DNA from: Variovorax sp. EL159
GTDB taxonomy: Bacteria; Pseudomonadota; Gammaproteobacteria; Burkholderiales; Burkholderiaceae_C
Assembly (NCBI RefSeq): GCF_900100965.1
Contig: NZ_FMUJ01000007.1
Span: forward strand, 79,690-143,689
Direction: 5' to 3'
Length of the DNA: 64,000 bases
The notes beneath the pieces are model-generated. The model did no database searches. It saw only the letters and a list, made by a program, of their open reading frames with translations, and was not told where the DNA came from. The translations under genes were made by a program, and so were the position numbers. How positions within the stretch are numbered: position 1 is the first letter of the stretch; every line of letters starts with the position of its first letter. Shown piece after piece: positions 41,283 to 50,556 of this stretch.

Positions 41283-43151
41283 TCAGATTTCGATCTTCGA
41301 CCCTAGTTCAACGACCGCGTTGTTCGGCAACCCCAGGAATGCGGCCGCACCGCTCGCGTTGTGGTGCATCTGCGCGAAGAGCTTCTCGCGCCACGGCGCC
41401 ATGCCGCTGCCGAGCGTGGGGATCACGACGTCACGCGACAGGAAGTAGCTGGTGGCCATCGGCTCCAGCTGGCAGCCGCGCAGGCGTGCGTTGTCGAGCG
41501 CACGCGGCAGGTCGATGTCGTTCTTGAAGCCGTAGTGCACGATCACCTGCCAGCAATGGTTGCCGAGCGCCTCGATCTCGATGCGCTTGTCCATGGGAAT
41601 CCAGGGCACCTCGTGATTGCGCACGGTGACGAACATGTTCTGCTCGTGCAGCACCTTGTTGTGCTTCAGGTTGTGCAGCAGCGCATTGGGCACGACACCC
41701 GGCTCGGCCGTGAGAAACACCGCGGTGCCGTCGACACGCGCCGGCGGGCTCACGAACACCGAGGCAAGGAAGGACTTCAGGTCGATCGCGTCGGCGTGCT
41801 GTGCCTCGCCCATCAGGCGCCGGCCTTCCTTCCAGGTGATCATCAGCGTGAAGACGAAGCCGCCGATCATCAGCGGGAACCAGCCGCCCTCGAACAGCTT
41901 GAGCAGGTTCGACGCGAAGAACAGGAAGTCGACCACGAAGAAGACGGCGGTCGAGGCGATGCACAGCGCCAGCGGCAACTTCCACGCATAGCGGATCACG
42001 AAGAAGGTCAGGATCGTGGTGATCAGCATGTCGGTCGTCACCGCGATGCCGTAGGCCGCGGCCAGGCTACTCGAGGTGCGGAACATCACGACCGCCAGCA
42101 CGATGGCCACGAACAGGCCCCAGTTGACCAGCGGAATGTAGATCTGCCCCGCCGTGCGCACGCTGGTGTGCTCGATGTTCAGGCGCGGCAGGTAGCCCAG
42201 CTGGATGACCTGCCGCGTGACGCTGAACGCCCCGGTGATGAGCGCCTGCGACGCGATCACCGTGGACGCCGTGGCCAGCATCACCAGCGGGATGAGCGCC
42301 CATTCGGGCGCCATCATGAAGAAGGGGTTCTTCACGGCCTCGGGGTTCTCCAGCAGCAGCGCGCCCTGGCCGAGGTAGTTGAGCGTCAGCGCCGGCATGA
42401 CGACCGAGAACCACGCGATGCGGATCGGCTGCTTGCCGAAGTGGCCCAGGTCGGCATACAGCGCCTCGGCACCGGTCACGCACAGCACCATGGCGCCGAG
42501 CAGGATGAAGCTCGTTCCCGGGTTGCTCCAGATGAACCTCAGCGCATACCAGGGGTTCAGCGCCTTGATGATTTCAGGGTGGTGCAGGATCTGCCACACG
42601 CCCAGCACCGCGATCGCGATGAACCACGTCAGCGTGATCGGCCCGAAGAACTTGCCGATGCCCGCCGTACCGCGCTTTTGCACCGCGAACAGGCAGAACA
42701 GCACGACCAGCGTGATCGGGATCACATAGTGGGTGAAGTGCGGCGACACCACCTCCAGGCCTTCGACCGCCGACAGCACCGAGATGGCCGGGGTGATGAC
42801 CCCGTCGCCATAGAAGAGCGAGGTTCCGAAGATGCCGACCACCAGGAGCAGGTGGCGCAGCCTGGGGTTATCGGCCACCGCGCGCGAGGCCAGCGCGAGC
42901 ATCGCGACCAGCCCGCCCTCGCCTTCGTTGTCGGCCCGCAGCACCAGCACCACGTACTTGATGGAGACGATGACGGTCAGCGTCCAGAAGAACATCGAGA
43001 GGATGCCGTAGACGTTCTCGACGGTGAACGGCACATGGCCGTGGCCGAACACTTCCTTGACCGCATACAGCACGCTGGTGCCGATGTCGCCATAGACAAC
43101 GCCGATGGCGCCGACGATCAGGCCGGCTGAGAGGGATTTGGGGGCTGACAC
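41283..43151 (-). CDS. kup: Kup-type potassium transporter
   Basis: The 622-residue K+/H+ symporter of the inner membrane takes up potassium, especially at low pH. It has about 12 membrane segments in the first 440 residues, beginning with 'LIVGAIGVVYGDIGTSVLYA' (the usual motif is GDIGTSPLYA; here Val replaces Pro). The hydrophilic C-terminal domain of about 180 residues has 'HEQNMFVTVRNHEVPW' and ends with 'VELGSKIEI'. It lies downstream of gshA (166-base gap) and 21 bases before benE. The pairing with glutathione genes is notable because glutathione gates bacterial K+ efflux systems. Confidence 0.95.
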   Translation of the reverse strand: MSAPKSLSAGLIVGAIGVVYGDIGTSVLYAVKEVFGHGHVPFTVENVYGILSMFFWTLTVIVSIKYVVLVLRADNEGEGGLVAMLALASRAVADNPRLRHLLLVVGIFGTSLFYGDGVITPAISVLSAVEGLEVVSPHFTHYVIPITLVVLFCLFAVQKRGTAGIGKFFGPITLTWFIAIAVLGVWQILHHPEIIKALNPWYALRFIWSNPGTSFILLGAMVLCVTGAEALYADLGHFGKQPIRIAWFSVVMPALTLNYLGQGALLLENPEAVKNPFFMMAPEWALIPLVMLATASTVIASQALITGAFSVTRQVIQLGYLPRLNIEHTSVRTAGQIYIPLVNWGLFVAIVLAVVMFRTSSSLAAAYGIAVTTDMLITTILTFFVIRYAWKLPLALCIASTAVFFVVDFLFFASNLLKLFEGGWFPLMIGGFVFTLMITWKEGRRLMGEAQHADAIDLKSFLASVFVSPPARVDGTAVFLTAEPGVVPNALLHNLKHNKVLHEQNMFVTVRNHEVPWIPMDKRIEIEALGNHCWQVIVHYGFKNDIDLPRALDNARLRGCQLEPMATSYFLSRDVVIPTLGSGMAPWREKLFAQMHHNASGAAAFLGLPNNAVVELGSKIEI

Positions 43152-43317
43152 GAAGTCGATGGGAAAAGGGCTTGCAGCTTGATCGATGCGTCAGACACAC
43201 CGGGGACCCATGGCAGCAGGCTCTCGCCCGCCACGCATCCCCTCCGCCCTTTTGTTTCCGTTGATGTGGGGCCGCTATTTTGCCGTTGCGCGCCGCTGCC
43301 GCAACCCGCCCCTTCAA

Positions 43318-44634
43318 TCATTCGTAGATTTCGGCGTCCGGATCGGTTGCTTCCATCTCGTAGCTGGCCGCCACCATGGCCAGCCGGCCGACCACCCCAT
43401 ACATGTAGAAGCGGTTCGGCGCGCTCGCGCCGGGCTTGGCACCAGGCTGCGGCAAGTGCGCACTTTCGGAAAAAGCCAGCGGCACGAAGCTCGCGCCCGG
43501 CAGCTTGAGGTTTTCGTCGGCCGCCTGCTCGGCGTGCACCCGGTAGAAGCCGCCCACCACGTAGCGGTCCATCATGTAGACGACCGGCTCGGCCACGCCG
43601 TTGTGCACGCGCTCGTTGGTCAGCACGCCTTCCTGGACGATCAGCTCGGTGGGTTCGCGCAGGTCCCTGCCGGCGCTGGTCTTGGCGGCCGAAGAGGTGC
43701 TGGTGCGCGACTTGCCGATCAGCGTCTCAACATCCTTGGCGTCGCGCACGGTGATCACGCCCGGGCTGCCGCTGCCGCTGTGGCCGCCCTTGACGACCAC
43801 GAAGGGCTTCTCGTTGATGCCGTATTCCTTGTACTTGCGGCGCACCTTGGTCAGCACCGCGTCGACATGGCTGGTCAGCACGTCGATGCCGCGGCCCTCG
43901 GCCACGTCGACGCCTTCGGCGCGCGCATAGATCGGGTTGATCAGCCAGGGGTCGATGCCCAGCAGCTTGCCGAAGCGCTTGGACAGCTCTTCGTAGCTGT
44001 GCAGGTGGTTGCTCTTGCGGCGCACCGACCAGCCAGCGTGCAGCGGCGGCAGCAGATATTGCTCGTGAAGGTCTTCGAGGATGCCCGGCGTTCCTGCAGA
44101 AAGCTCGTTGTTGAGAAGAATTGTGCAGGGATCGAAGTTCTTGAGCCCCAGGCGGCGCTTGCTGCGCACCACCGGCTCCAGCGTCACGGTGTCTCCGTTC
44201 GGCAACTCGATCTTCTTGGGCGAATTGATCGCCGGATCGATCGAGCCAATGCGCACGTTGAGCCCCGCCATATGGAAGATGCGCACCAGTTGCGCGACGT
44301 TGGCGAGATAAAAGGTGTTTTTCGAGTGGTTTTCCGGAATGACGAGCAGGTTGCGCGCTTCCGGACAGATCTTCTCGATGGCCGCCTGCGCGGCCTGCAC
44401 TGCCAGTGGCAGCATTTCCTTGGTGAGGTTGTTCCAGCCACCGGGAAACAGGTTGGTGTCCACGGGCGCCAGCTTGAAGCCCGCATTGCGGATGTCGACG
44501 GCGCTGTAGAACGGCGGCGTGTGCTCCATCCATTCGAGCCGGAACCAGCGCTCGATGGCGGGCATCGAGTCGAGTACCCGCTGCTCCAGTTCGTTGATCG
44601 GGCCGGTCAGGGCAGTGACGAGATGCGGAACCAT
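43318..44634 (-). CDS. gshA: Glutamate-cysteine ligase (Acidithiobacillus-type GshA)
   Basis: The enzyme joins glutamate and cysteine with ATP to start glutathione synthesis. The 438 residues match the distinct GshA family first defined from Acidithiobacillus ferrooxidans and common in betaproteobacteria, not the enteric 518-residue type. Visible blocks are 'APVDTNLFPGGWNNLTKEML', 'LLVIPENHSKNTFYLANVAQ', 'FVVVKGGHSGSGSPGVITVR' (nucleotide-binding loop) and 'VYMMDRYVVGGFYRVH'. A short Ser/Thr-rich insert (KSRTSTSSAAKTSAGRD) sits after the loop. It is followed by kup, benE and gshB in the same direction. Confidence 0.95.
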   Translation of the reverse strand: MVPHLVTALTGPINELEQRVLDSMPAIERWFRLEWMEHTPPFYSAVDIRNAGFKLAPVDTNLFPGGWNNLTKEMLPLAVQAAQAAIEKICPEARNLLVIPENHSKNTFYLANVAQLVRIFHMAGLNVRIGSIDPAINSPKKIELPNGDTVTLEPVVRSKRRLGLKNFDPCTILLNNELSAGTPGILEDLHEQYLLPPLHAGWSVRRKSNHLHSYEELSKRFGKLLGIDPWLINPIYARAEGVDVAEGRGIDVLTSHVDAVLTKVRRKYKEYGINEKPFVVVKGGHSGSGSPGVITVRDAKDVETLIGKSRTSTSSAAKTSAGRDLREPTELIVQEGVLTNERVHNGVAEPVVYMMDRYVVGGFYRVHAEQAADENLKLPGASFVPLAFSESAHLPQPGAKPGASAPNRFYMYGVVGRLAMVAASYEMEATDPDAEIYE

Positions 44635-44726
44635 GCGGCGGCCTTGTTGGTTTTGTGCTTAAAGGTGGAGCGGAATTGTAGGATTTGGGGATGTCCGCCC
44701 CGATGACAAGACCGACGGGGCGTGCA

Positions 44727-46019
44727 TCAGGTCCGCACTTCGCCTTGACCGAGCACCACGTACTTCAGCGAGGTCAGCCCCTCGATGCCGACCGGCCCGC
44801 GCGCGTGGAACTTGTCGGTGCTGATGCCGATTTCAGCACCCAGGCCAAACTCGAAGCCATCCGCGAAGCGGGTGCTCGCATTGACCATGACGCTGGCCGA
44901 ATCGACCTCGCGCAAGAAGCGCTGTGCGTGCACGTGGTCGCGCGTGACGATGGCGTCGGTGTGGTGGCTCGAATAGCGGTTGATGTGCGCGATGGCCTCG
45001 TCGACACCGGCCACGACCTTGATGCTGATCACCGCGGCCAGGTATTCCTCGGACCAGTCGGATTCGACTGCGTCGACGATCTTTGCCTGGGCACCGACCG
45101 CGCCGTCGGCCCGCAGGATGCGTGCGGCCACAGGGTCGCAGCGCATTTCCACACCCTTGGCCGCGAAGATGGCGGCGATTTCAGGCAGGAAGTCTTCCGC
45201 CACCGTGGCCGACACCAGCAGGCCTTCGGCCGCGTTGCAGGGGCTGTACTTCTGGGTCTTGGCGTTGTCGACGATGCGCAGCGCCATGTCGAACTCGGCC
45301 GTGTCGTCCACGTACACGTGGCAGTTGCCGTCCAGGTGCTTGATGACCGGCACCTTGGCATCGCGGCTGATGCGCTCGATCAGGCCCTTGCCGCCGCGCG
45401 GAATGATCACGTCGACGAACTCGGGCATGGCGATCAGCTGGCCCACGGCCTCGCGGTCGGTGGTCTGCACCAGTTGCACGGCCTCGACCGGCAGGCCCGC
45501 TTCGGCCAGCGCCTCGGACACCAGCAGCGCCAGCGCCTTGTTCGATTCGATGGCTTCGGAGCCACCGCGCAGGATGGCCGCATTGCCGCTCTTGATCGCC
45601 AGGCTCGCGGCCTCGATGGTCACGTTGGGACGGCTCTCGTAGATCATGCCGAACACGCCGATCGGCACGCGCATCTGGCCCACGCGGATGCCGCTGGGTT
45701 GCTGCTTCATGCCGATGATTTCGCCGATCACGTCGGCCATGCCGGCGAGTTGCTCGCAGCCGAGGGCAACGGTCTCGATGACCTTGGGCGTGAGTTTGAG
45801 GCGGTCGACCATGGGCGCCGAGAGGCCGGCGGCCGTGGCGCGCTCCAGGTCCTTCTGGTTGGCCGTCACCAGCACCGGGCCGGCTTCGCGCAGCCGGCGG
45901 GCCAGTGCCTTCAATGCTATGTTTTTGGTAGCTGCATCCGCACGGGCCATGAGGAATGCTGCGGCTTTTGCTTGCAAACCCAGGGTTTGCATGTGCTCGC
46001 TGACGTTAAACGCGTTCAT
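44727..46019 (-). CDS. proA: Gamma-glutamyl phosphate reductase
   Basis: ProA reduces gamma-glutamyl phosphate to glutamate semialdehyde with NADPH, the second step of proline synthesis. The 430-residue protein has the aldehyde-dehydrogenase-like fold. 'GMIYESRPNVTIEAASLAIK' at about 124-143 is the family block, and 'KYSPCNAAEGLLV' carries the catalytic Cys261. The C-terminus has 'LGAEIGISTDKFHARGPVGI', also diagnostic. It closes the leuS-lptE-holA-proA block, 73 bases after holA; proB is not in the window. Confidence 0.97.
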   Translation of the reverse strand: MNAFNVSEHMQTLGLQAKAAAFLMARADAATKNIALKALARRLREAGPVLVTANQKDLERATAAGLSAPMVDRLKLTPKVIETVALGCEQLAGMADVIGEIIGMKQQPSGIRVGQMRVPIGVFGMIYESRPNVTIEAASLAIKSGNAAILRGGSEAIESNKALALLVSEALAEAGLPVEAVQLVQTTDREAVGQLIAMPEFVDVIIPRGGKGLIERISRDAKVPVIKHLDGNCHVYVDDTAEFDMALRIVDNAKTQKYSPCNAAEGLLVSATVAEDFLPEIAAIFAAKGVEMRCDPVAARILRADGAVGAQAKIVDAVESDWSEEYLAAVISIKVVAGVDEAIAHINRYSSHHTDAIVTRDHVHAQRFLREVDSASVMVNASTRFADGFEFGLGAEIGISTDKFHARGPVGIEGLTSLKYVVLGQGEVRT

Positions 46020-46092
46020 GTCGGCATTTTCCCACGCCGACCTGTGGCCCGGCTTACAGAGGTTTTTTGACGCCTGAAGCCATCACGCGGAC

Positions 46093-47169
46093 TCAGGCGC
46101 GACGCGGAGCGGCGGCCGCGCTGCTGCTGCAAGCACGGCACAGCATCAGCGCCAGCCGCTGCAGGGCCTGCCAGCCGCTGGCCGGCCAGTCGGGCTGTTT
46201 CAGCCCCTTCACGATGCCGTCCACCACGTGGGCCGAACGCAACAGCCGGGTCAGCATGCGGTCGTCCAGGCGCGGCAACACCCGCTCGAAGGCGCGCTCG
46301 CGCGGGCCCCAGATGCGGTTTTCGCGCAACGCCATCGGCAGCGGCCGGCCGGAGGCCATGGCGTCTTTCACGCGCTTGAGGGCGCGGATGTCTTCGGCCA
46401 GCGTGTAGTGCACCAACACCTCGGCCTCGCCCTCGGCCTGCAGGCCGTCGAGCATGCGCGCCACGCGCTGCGGATTGCCGGCCAGCACGGCTTCGGAGAG
46501 CTTGAAGACGTCGTAGCGCGCCACGTTGTTGACCGCACCCTCGACCTGCTCCCAGCTCAGCTCGCCGGCCGGATGGAGCAGCGCGAGCTTCTGGATTTCC
46601 TGGTGCGCGGCCAGCAGGTTGCCTTCGACCCGGTCGGCAAAGAACTGCAGCGTGCGTTGGCCTTCGTCGCCGGGCATCACGCGCTGGCCCTGCAGCCCAA
46701 GGCGCTGCGCGATCCATTGCGGCAGCGCGGCGCGTTCGATGGGATCGACCTGGATGCTCACGCCGTTGTTCTCGAGCGCCGAGAACCAGGCGCCAGTGCG
46801 CGTGGCCTTGTCCAGGCGCGGCAGCATCACCAGCGTGAGCGTGCTGTCGTTGCCGGGCGCCCCTTCGGCCAGTTGCTGCAGGGCGGTGCTGCCGTCCTTG
46901 CCGGGCTTGCCCGAGGGAATGCGGATCTCGACGATCTGCTTGTCGGCGAACAGCGAGAGCGAGCCACCGGCCGCGAGCACCGCGCTCCAGTCGAAATGCG
47001 CACCGGCCACGGTGTACGAGCTGCGCTCGGTGTAGCCCTGCGTGCGCGCGGCGGCGCGGATGGCATCGGCCGCTTCCTGCGCGAGCAGGGGCTCGTCGCC
47101 GTGGATCGTGTAGAGCGGCTTCAGGCCCTTCTGCAGGTGGGCACCGAGTTGGGCGCTGGCAAGTTGCAT
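46093..47169 (-). CDS. holA: DNA polymerase III subunit delta
   Basis: HolA is the clamp-opening subunit of the DNA polymerase III clamp-loader complex. The 358-residue length and the N-terminal 'QKGLKPLYTIHGDEPLLAQE' are typical. Further along are 'LPRLDKATRTGAWFSALENN' and 'RTLQFFADRVEGNLLAAHQE', the middle AAA-like and linker domains. There is no functional Walker A, as expected for delta. It lies 20 bases after lptE in the usual betaproteobacterial order leuS-lptE-holA. Confidence 0.95.
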   Translation of the reverse strand: MQLASAQLGAHLQKGLKPLYTIHGDEPLLAQEAADAIRAAARTQGYTERSSYTVAGAHFDWSAVLAAGGSLSLFADKQIVEIRIPSGKPGKDGSTALQQLAEGAPGNDSTLTLVMLPRLDKATRTGAWFSALENNGVSIQVDPIERAALPQWIAQRLGLQGQRVMPGDEGQRTLQFFADRVEGNLLAAHQEIQKLALLHPAGELSWEQVEGAVNNVARYDVFKLSEAVLAGNPQRVARMLDGLQAEGEAEVLVHYTLAEDIRALKRVKDAMASGRPLPMALRENRIWGPRERAFERVLPRLDDRMLTRLLRSAHVVDGIVKGLKQPDWPASGWQALQRLALMLCRACSSSAAAAPRRA

Positions 47170-47189
47170 GGAATCGCGAGAGCCCTGGC

Positions 47190-47711
47190 CTACAGCGTTT
47201 TCACAGCCGCTAGGCGGCGCATCACCTGCTGTGCGATGTCGGACTGCATGTCGCGGAACAGCAGCTCGGCTTCGCCTTCCTTGGCCAGCGCATTGGTTTC
47301 GTTGTAGCTCAGGTCGCGCGTCTGCGAGACCTCGGAGACCGGCAGCAGGTCCTTGCCGCCCGGCGTGTGCAGCCGGAAGCGAACGCGCAGGCGCAGTTGC
47401 AGCTCGCGCAGCTGGCCCTGCGAGTTGGTCGAGATGATCAAGCGGTCGCGGTCTTCACCGACGATTTCGAGCACCGCATCGGCCGTCTTCGACTCCTCGG
47501 AAGGCACCAGCGTCACGGTGCCAGTGGCCCGGATCTCGCGCCGCAGCTGGTTGATCATCGCGGTGTTGCCCGATATCGACAGCGTCTTGAACGCGAAGAC
47601 CGGCGCCTTGCGCAGCTCGAAACCGCAACCGGCCAGCCCCAGCGAAGCACCCGCCGCCGTGAGGCCGAGAAGAAAGCCGCGGCGCGGCAGCGAGACATTG
47701 CGTGTGTTCAT
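47190..47711 (-). CDS. lptE: LPS-assembly lipoprotein LptE
   Basis: LptE is the outer membrane lipoprotein that plugs LptD and helps deliver lipopolysaccharide to the cell surface. The 173-residue precursor has an export signal with SLPRRGFLLGLTAAGASLG and lipobox LAGC, giving an acylated Cys29 followed by GFELRK, the usual LptE beginning. A region with 'LQLRLRVRFRLHTPGG' follows. It lies 11 bases after leuS and 20 before holA, the standard arrangement. Confidence 0.94.
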   Translation of the reverse strand: MNTRNVSLPRRGFLLGLTAAGASLGLAGCGFELRKAPVFAFKTLSISGNTAMINQLRREIRATGTVTLVPSEESKTADAVLEIVGEDRDRLIISTNSQGQLRELQLRLRVRFRLHTPGGKDLLPVSEVSQTRDLSYNETNALAKEGEAELLFRDMQSDIAQQVMRRLAAVKTL

Positions 47712-47722
47712 GCTTGAGTCGT

Positions 47723-50353
47723 TCAAAGGACCACGTTGACCAGGCGGCCGGGAACCACGATCACGCGCTTGGGCTGCGCGCCTTCGGCGAAGTTGACGAA
47801 GTCGTCGCAGGCGATCGCCAGCTTCTCGATCTCGTCCTTGGAGGCGCCGGCGGGCACGAGCAGCTTGCCGCGCAGCTTGCCGTTGACCTGCAGCATCAGC
47901 TCGATCTCGTCCTGCACCAGCGCGCTGACGTCGACCGTCGGCCAGGCCGCGTCGAGCAGGCCGCCCAGGTCCTTGTCGTAGCCGAGTTCGTTCCAGAGTT
48001 GCTGGGCAATGTGCGGTGTGGCGGGGTACAGGCAGCGCAGCAGGATGCCAAAGCCTTCGCGCACCGCGGCCGCGTCGCCCGCGCTGCCGTCGGGCTTGAA
48101 GCCTTCGAGCGCATTGAGCAGCTTCATCGCACCCGACACCACCGTGTTGTATTGCATGCGCTGGTAGTCGTAGTCGACCTGGCGCAGCACCGTGTGCACT
48201 TCGCGGCGCAGCGCCTGGGCGGATTTGCCGAAGGTCTGGCCGCTGGCCGCCACCGGCTGCACGTCCGCCTGCGCAGCGCCGAAGTTCCACACCCGGCGCA
48301 GGAAGCGGTAGCTGCCTTCGACGGCCGCGTCGTTCCATTCGAGCGTGGCTTCGGGCGGCGCGGTGAACATCGTGTACAGACGCGCGGTGTCGGCGCCGTA
48401 CTTCTCGATCAGGTCTTGCGGGTCGACGCCGTTGCGCTCGCTCTTGCCCATCTTGCCGACACCGCCGTACTCGACCTGCGTGCCGTCGGCCGTGGTACCG
48501 CCGGTGATGCGGCCCTGCGCATCGAGCACCGGCGTGACTTCGGACGGCGGGAAGTAGTCCTTGCCGCCCTTCTCGTTGCGCTTGTAGAAGATCTGGTTGA
48601 GCACCATGCCCTGCGTCAGCAGCTTGGCGAAGGGCTCGTCGGCCTTCACGAGGCCGATGTCGCGCATCACCTTGATCCAGAAGCGCGCATAGAGCAAATG
48701 CAGGATGGCATGCTCGATGCCGCCGATGTACTGGTCCATCGGCATCCAGTAGTTGGCGCCCTCGGCCACCATGGCGTCGTCGTTCTTCGGGTCGCAGTAG
48801 CGCATGAAGTACCACGACGAATCCACGAAGGTGTCCATGGTGTCGGTCTCGCGCCGCGCGGGCTTGCCGCAGACGGGGCAGACCACGCCGGCGTGGAAGC
48901 CTTCGTGCTTGTTCAGCGGGTTGCCCGAGCCATCGGGCACGCAGTCGGTGGGCAGCACCACGGGCAGGTCCTTCTCGGGGACCGGCACCGCGCCGTGTTC
49001 ATCGCAATGGATGATCGGGATCGGCGTGCCCCAGTAGCGCTGGCGGCTCACGCCCCAGTCGCGCAGGCGCCAGGTGGTCTGCAGCTCGCCCAGGCCCTTC
49101 TGGCCCAGCGCATGCGCCACGGCGGCCACGGCCTCCTTGTAGCCCATGCCGCTGAAGTTGTCGGAGTTGATGGTCACGCCGCGCTGCTTGTCGCCGTACC
49201 AGTCCTGCCACTTGTGATAGTCGAAGTGCGGCTCATCGTCGACCAGCACGACCTGGATGATCTCGATGCCGTACTTGTTGGCGAAGGCGAAGTCGCGCTC
49301 GTCGTGCGCGGGCACGCCCATCACGGCGCCATCGCCGTAGCCGATCAGCACGTAGTTGCCGACCCACACCGGCACCTGCTCCTCGGTGATCGGGTGCTTG
49401 ACGGTCAGGCCCGTGGGCACGCCCTTCTTTTCCTGCGTGGCGAGCTCGGCCTCGGTGGTGCCGCCGTTCTTGCATTCCTCGATGAAGGCCGCGACCTTGG
49501 GGTCGCGCGTGGCGGCGTGCGCGGCCAGCGGATGCTCGGGGGCCACGGCGCAGAAGGTCACGCCCATGATGGTGTCGGCACGCGTGGTGAACACGTACAT
49601 GCGGCCGTCCTGGATCAGCTTGCCGCTGGCGTCCTTGATGTCATGGGTGAAGGCGAAGCGCAGGCCTTCGCTCTTGCCGATCCAGTTCTCCTGCATCAGC
49701 TTGACGCGCTCGGGCCAGCCCGGCAGCTTGTGCTGCGTGAATTCGAGCAGCTCTTCGGCGTAGTCGCTGATCTTCAGGTAGTAGCCCGGAATCTCGCGGC
49801 GCTCGACCGTGGCGCCGGTGCGCCAGCCCTTGCCGTCGATCACCTGCTCGTTGGCCAGCACGGTCTGGTCGACCGGGTCCCAGTTGACGACCTGGGTCTT
49901 GCGGTAGGCAATGCCCTTTTCGAGCATCTTCAGGAACAGCCACTGGTTCCACTTGTAGTAGCTCGGATCGCAGGTGGCGATCTCGCGGCTCCAGTCGATG
50001 GCCAGGCCCATGGCCTGGAGTTGGCCCTTCATGTAGGCGATGTTCTCGTAGGTCCACTTGGCCGGCGGCACGCCGTTCTTGAGCGCCGCGTTCTCGGCCG
50101 GCAGGCCGAAGGCGTCCCAGCCCATGGGCATCAGGACGTTGTAGCCGCTCATGCGCAGGTAGCGCGTGAGCATGTCGTTGATCGTGTAGTTGCGCACATG
50201 GCCCATGTGCAGCTTGCCGCTGGGGTACGGCAGCATCGAGCAGGCGTAGTACTTCTTGCGACTCGCGTCTTCGGTGACGCGGTAGGCATCGGCGGCGCTC
50301 CATTGCGCCTGGGCAGCGGACTCGACGTCGCTGGGTTTGTAGCTGGGGTTCAT
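47723..50353 (-). CDS. leuS: Leucyl-tRNA synthetase
   Basis: The enzyme charges tRNA-Leu with leucine. The 876-residue class I synthetase has the HIGH-equivalent 'PYPSGKLHMGHVRNYTINDM' near residues 39-58, an inserted CP1 editing domain ('MGVTFCAVAPEHPLAAHAAT', then 'VMGVPAHDERDFAFANKYG'), and 'SSWYFMRYCDP'. The KMSKS loop reads KMGKSERNGVDP, so Gly replaces the first Ser while both catalytic lysines remain. The bacterial anticodon and C-terminal domains are intact. It leads the block leuS-lptE-holA-proA. A palindromic repeat lies upstream at 50417. Confidence 0.97.
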   Translation of the reverse strand: MNPSYKPSDVESAAQAQWSAADAYRVTEDASRKKYYACSMLPYPSGKLHMGHVRNYTINDMLTRYLRMSGYNVLMPMGWDAFGLPAENAALKNGVPPAKWTYENIAYMKGQLQAMGLAIDWSREIATCDPSYYKWNQWLFLKMLEKGIAYRKTQVVNWDPVDQTVLANEQVIDGKGWRTGATVERREIPGYYLKISDYAEELLEFTQHKLPGWPERVKLMQENWIGKSEGLRFAFTHDIKDASGKLIQDGRMYVFTTRADTIMGVTFCAVAPEHPLAAHAATRDPKVAAFIEECKNGGTTEAELATQEKKGVPTGLTVKHPITEEQVPVWVGNYVLIGYGDGAVMGVPAHDERDFAFANKYGIEIIQVVLVDDEPHFDYHKWQDWYGDKQRGVTINSDNFSGMGYKEAVAAVAHALGQKGLGELQTTWRLRDWGVSRQRYWGTPIPIIHCDEHGAVPVPEKDLPVVLPTDCVPDGSGNPLNKHEGFHAGVVCPVCGKPARRETDTMDTFVDSSWYFMRYCDPKNDDAMVAEGANYWMPMDQYIGGIEHAILHLLYARFWIKVMRDIGLVKADEPFAKLLTQGMVLNQIFYKRNEKGGKDYFPPSEVTPVLDAQGRITGGTTADGTQVEYGGVGKMGKSERNGVDPQDLIEKYGADTARLYTMFTAPPEATLEWNDAAVEGSYRFLRRVWNFGAAQADVQPVAASGQTFGKSAQALRREVHTVLRQVDYDYQRMQYNTVVSGAMKLLNALEGFKPDGSAGDAAAVREGFGILLRCLYPATPHIAQQLWNELGYDKDLGGLLDAAWPTVDVSALVQDEIELMLQVNGKLRGKLLVPAGASKDEIEKLAIACDDFVNFAEGAQPKRVIVVPGRLVNVVL

Positions 50354-50416
50354 GTCGGCTCGGCAAGGCCCGGCGCGGGGTGGCCGGGGAAGGCGGATTA
50401 TCGCGCCGGACTAGAC

Positions 50417-50510
50417 TCGCCCCCAGGCTTCGCGCACTTCGTGTCGCTTCTCCACCCCCTACCGGGGGCAACACCAGCGGCCCGGCAAAGCCGGTTCCGC
50501 GGTGTTTCGC
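50417..50510. repeat. Dispersed intergenic hairpin repeat between leuS and the Bug gene
   Basis: The segment from CTCGCCCCCAGGCTTCGCGC to GGTGTTTCGC closely resembles a repeat I recall from many Comamonadaceae intergenic regions. Its right half is a long interrupted hairpin: AACACC pairs with GGTGTT, GCGG with CCGC, and CCGGC with GCCGG around AAA. It lies in the promoter gap between the divergent leuS and Bug genes, so its role as a terminator is not obvious. Confidence 0.65.
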
Positions 50511-50556
50511 GAAAAATGCATGCTTACTCTCCCGTGATGCGGACGTAAAGAACACC

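Noticed and set aside
45900..45990. AT-richer patch in the start of proA resembling a Comamonadaceae dispersed repeat (GCTATGTTTTTGGTAGCTGC)
   Set aside because: The encoded residues align in style with the normal ProA N-terminus (ADAATKNIALKALA), so this is coding sequence and not an inserted repeat.
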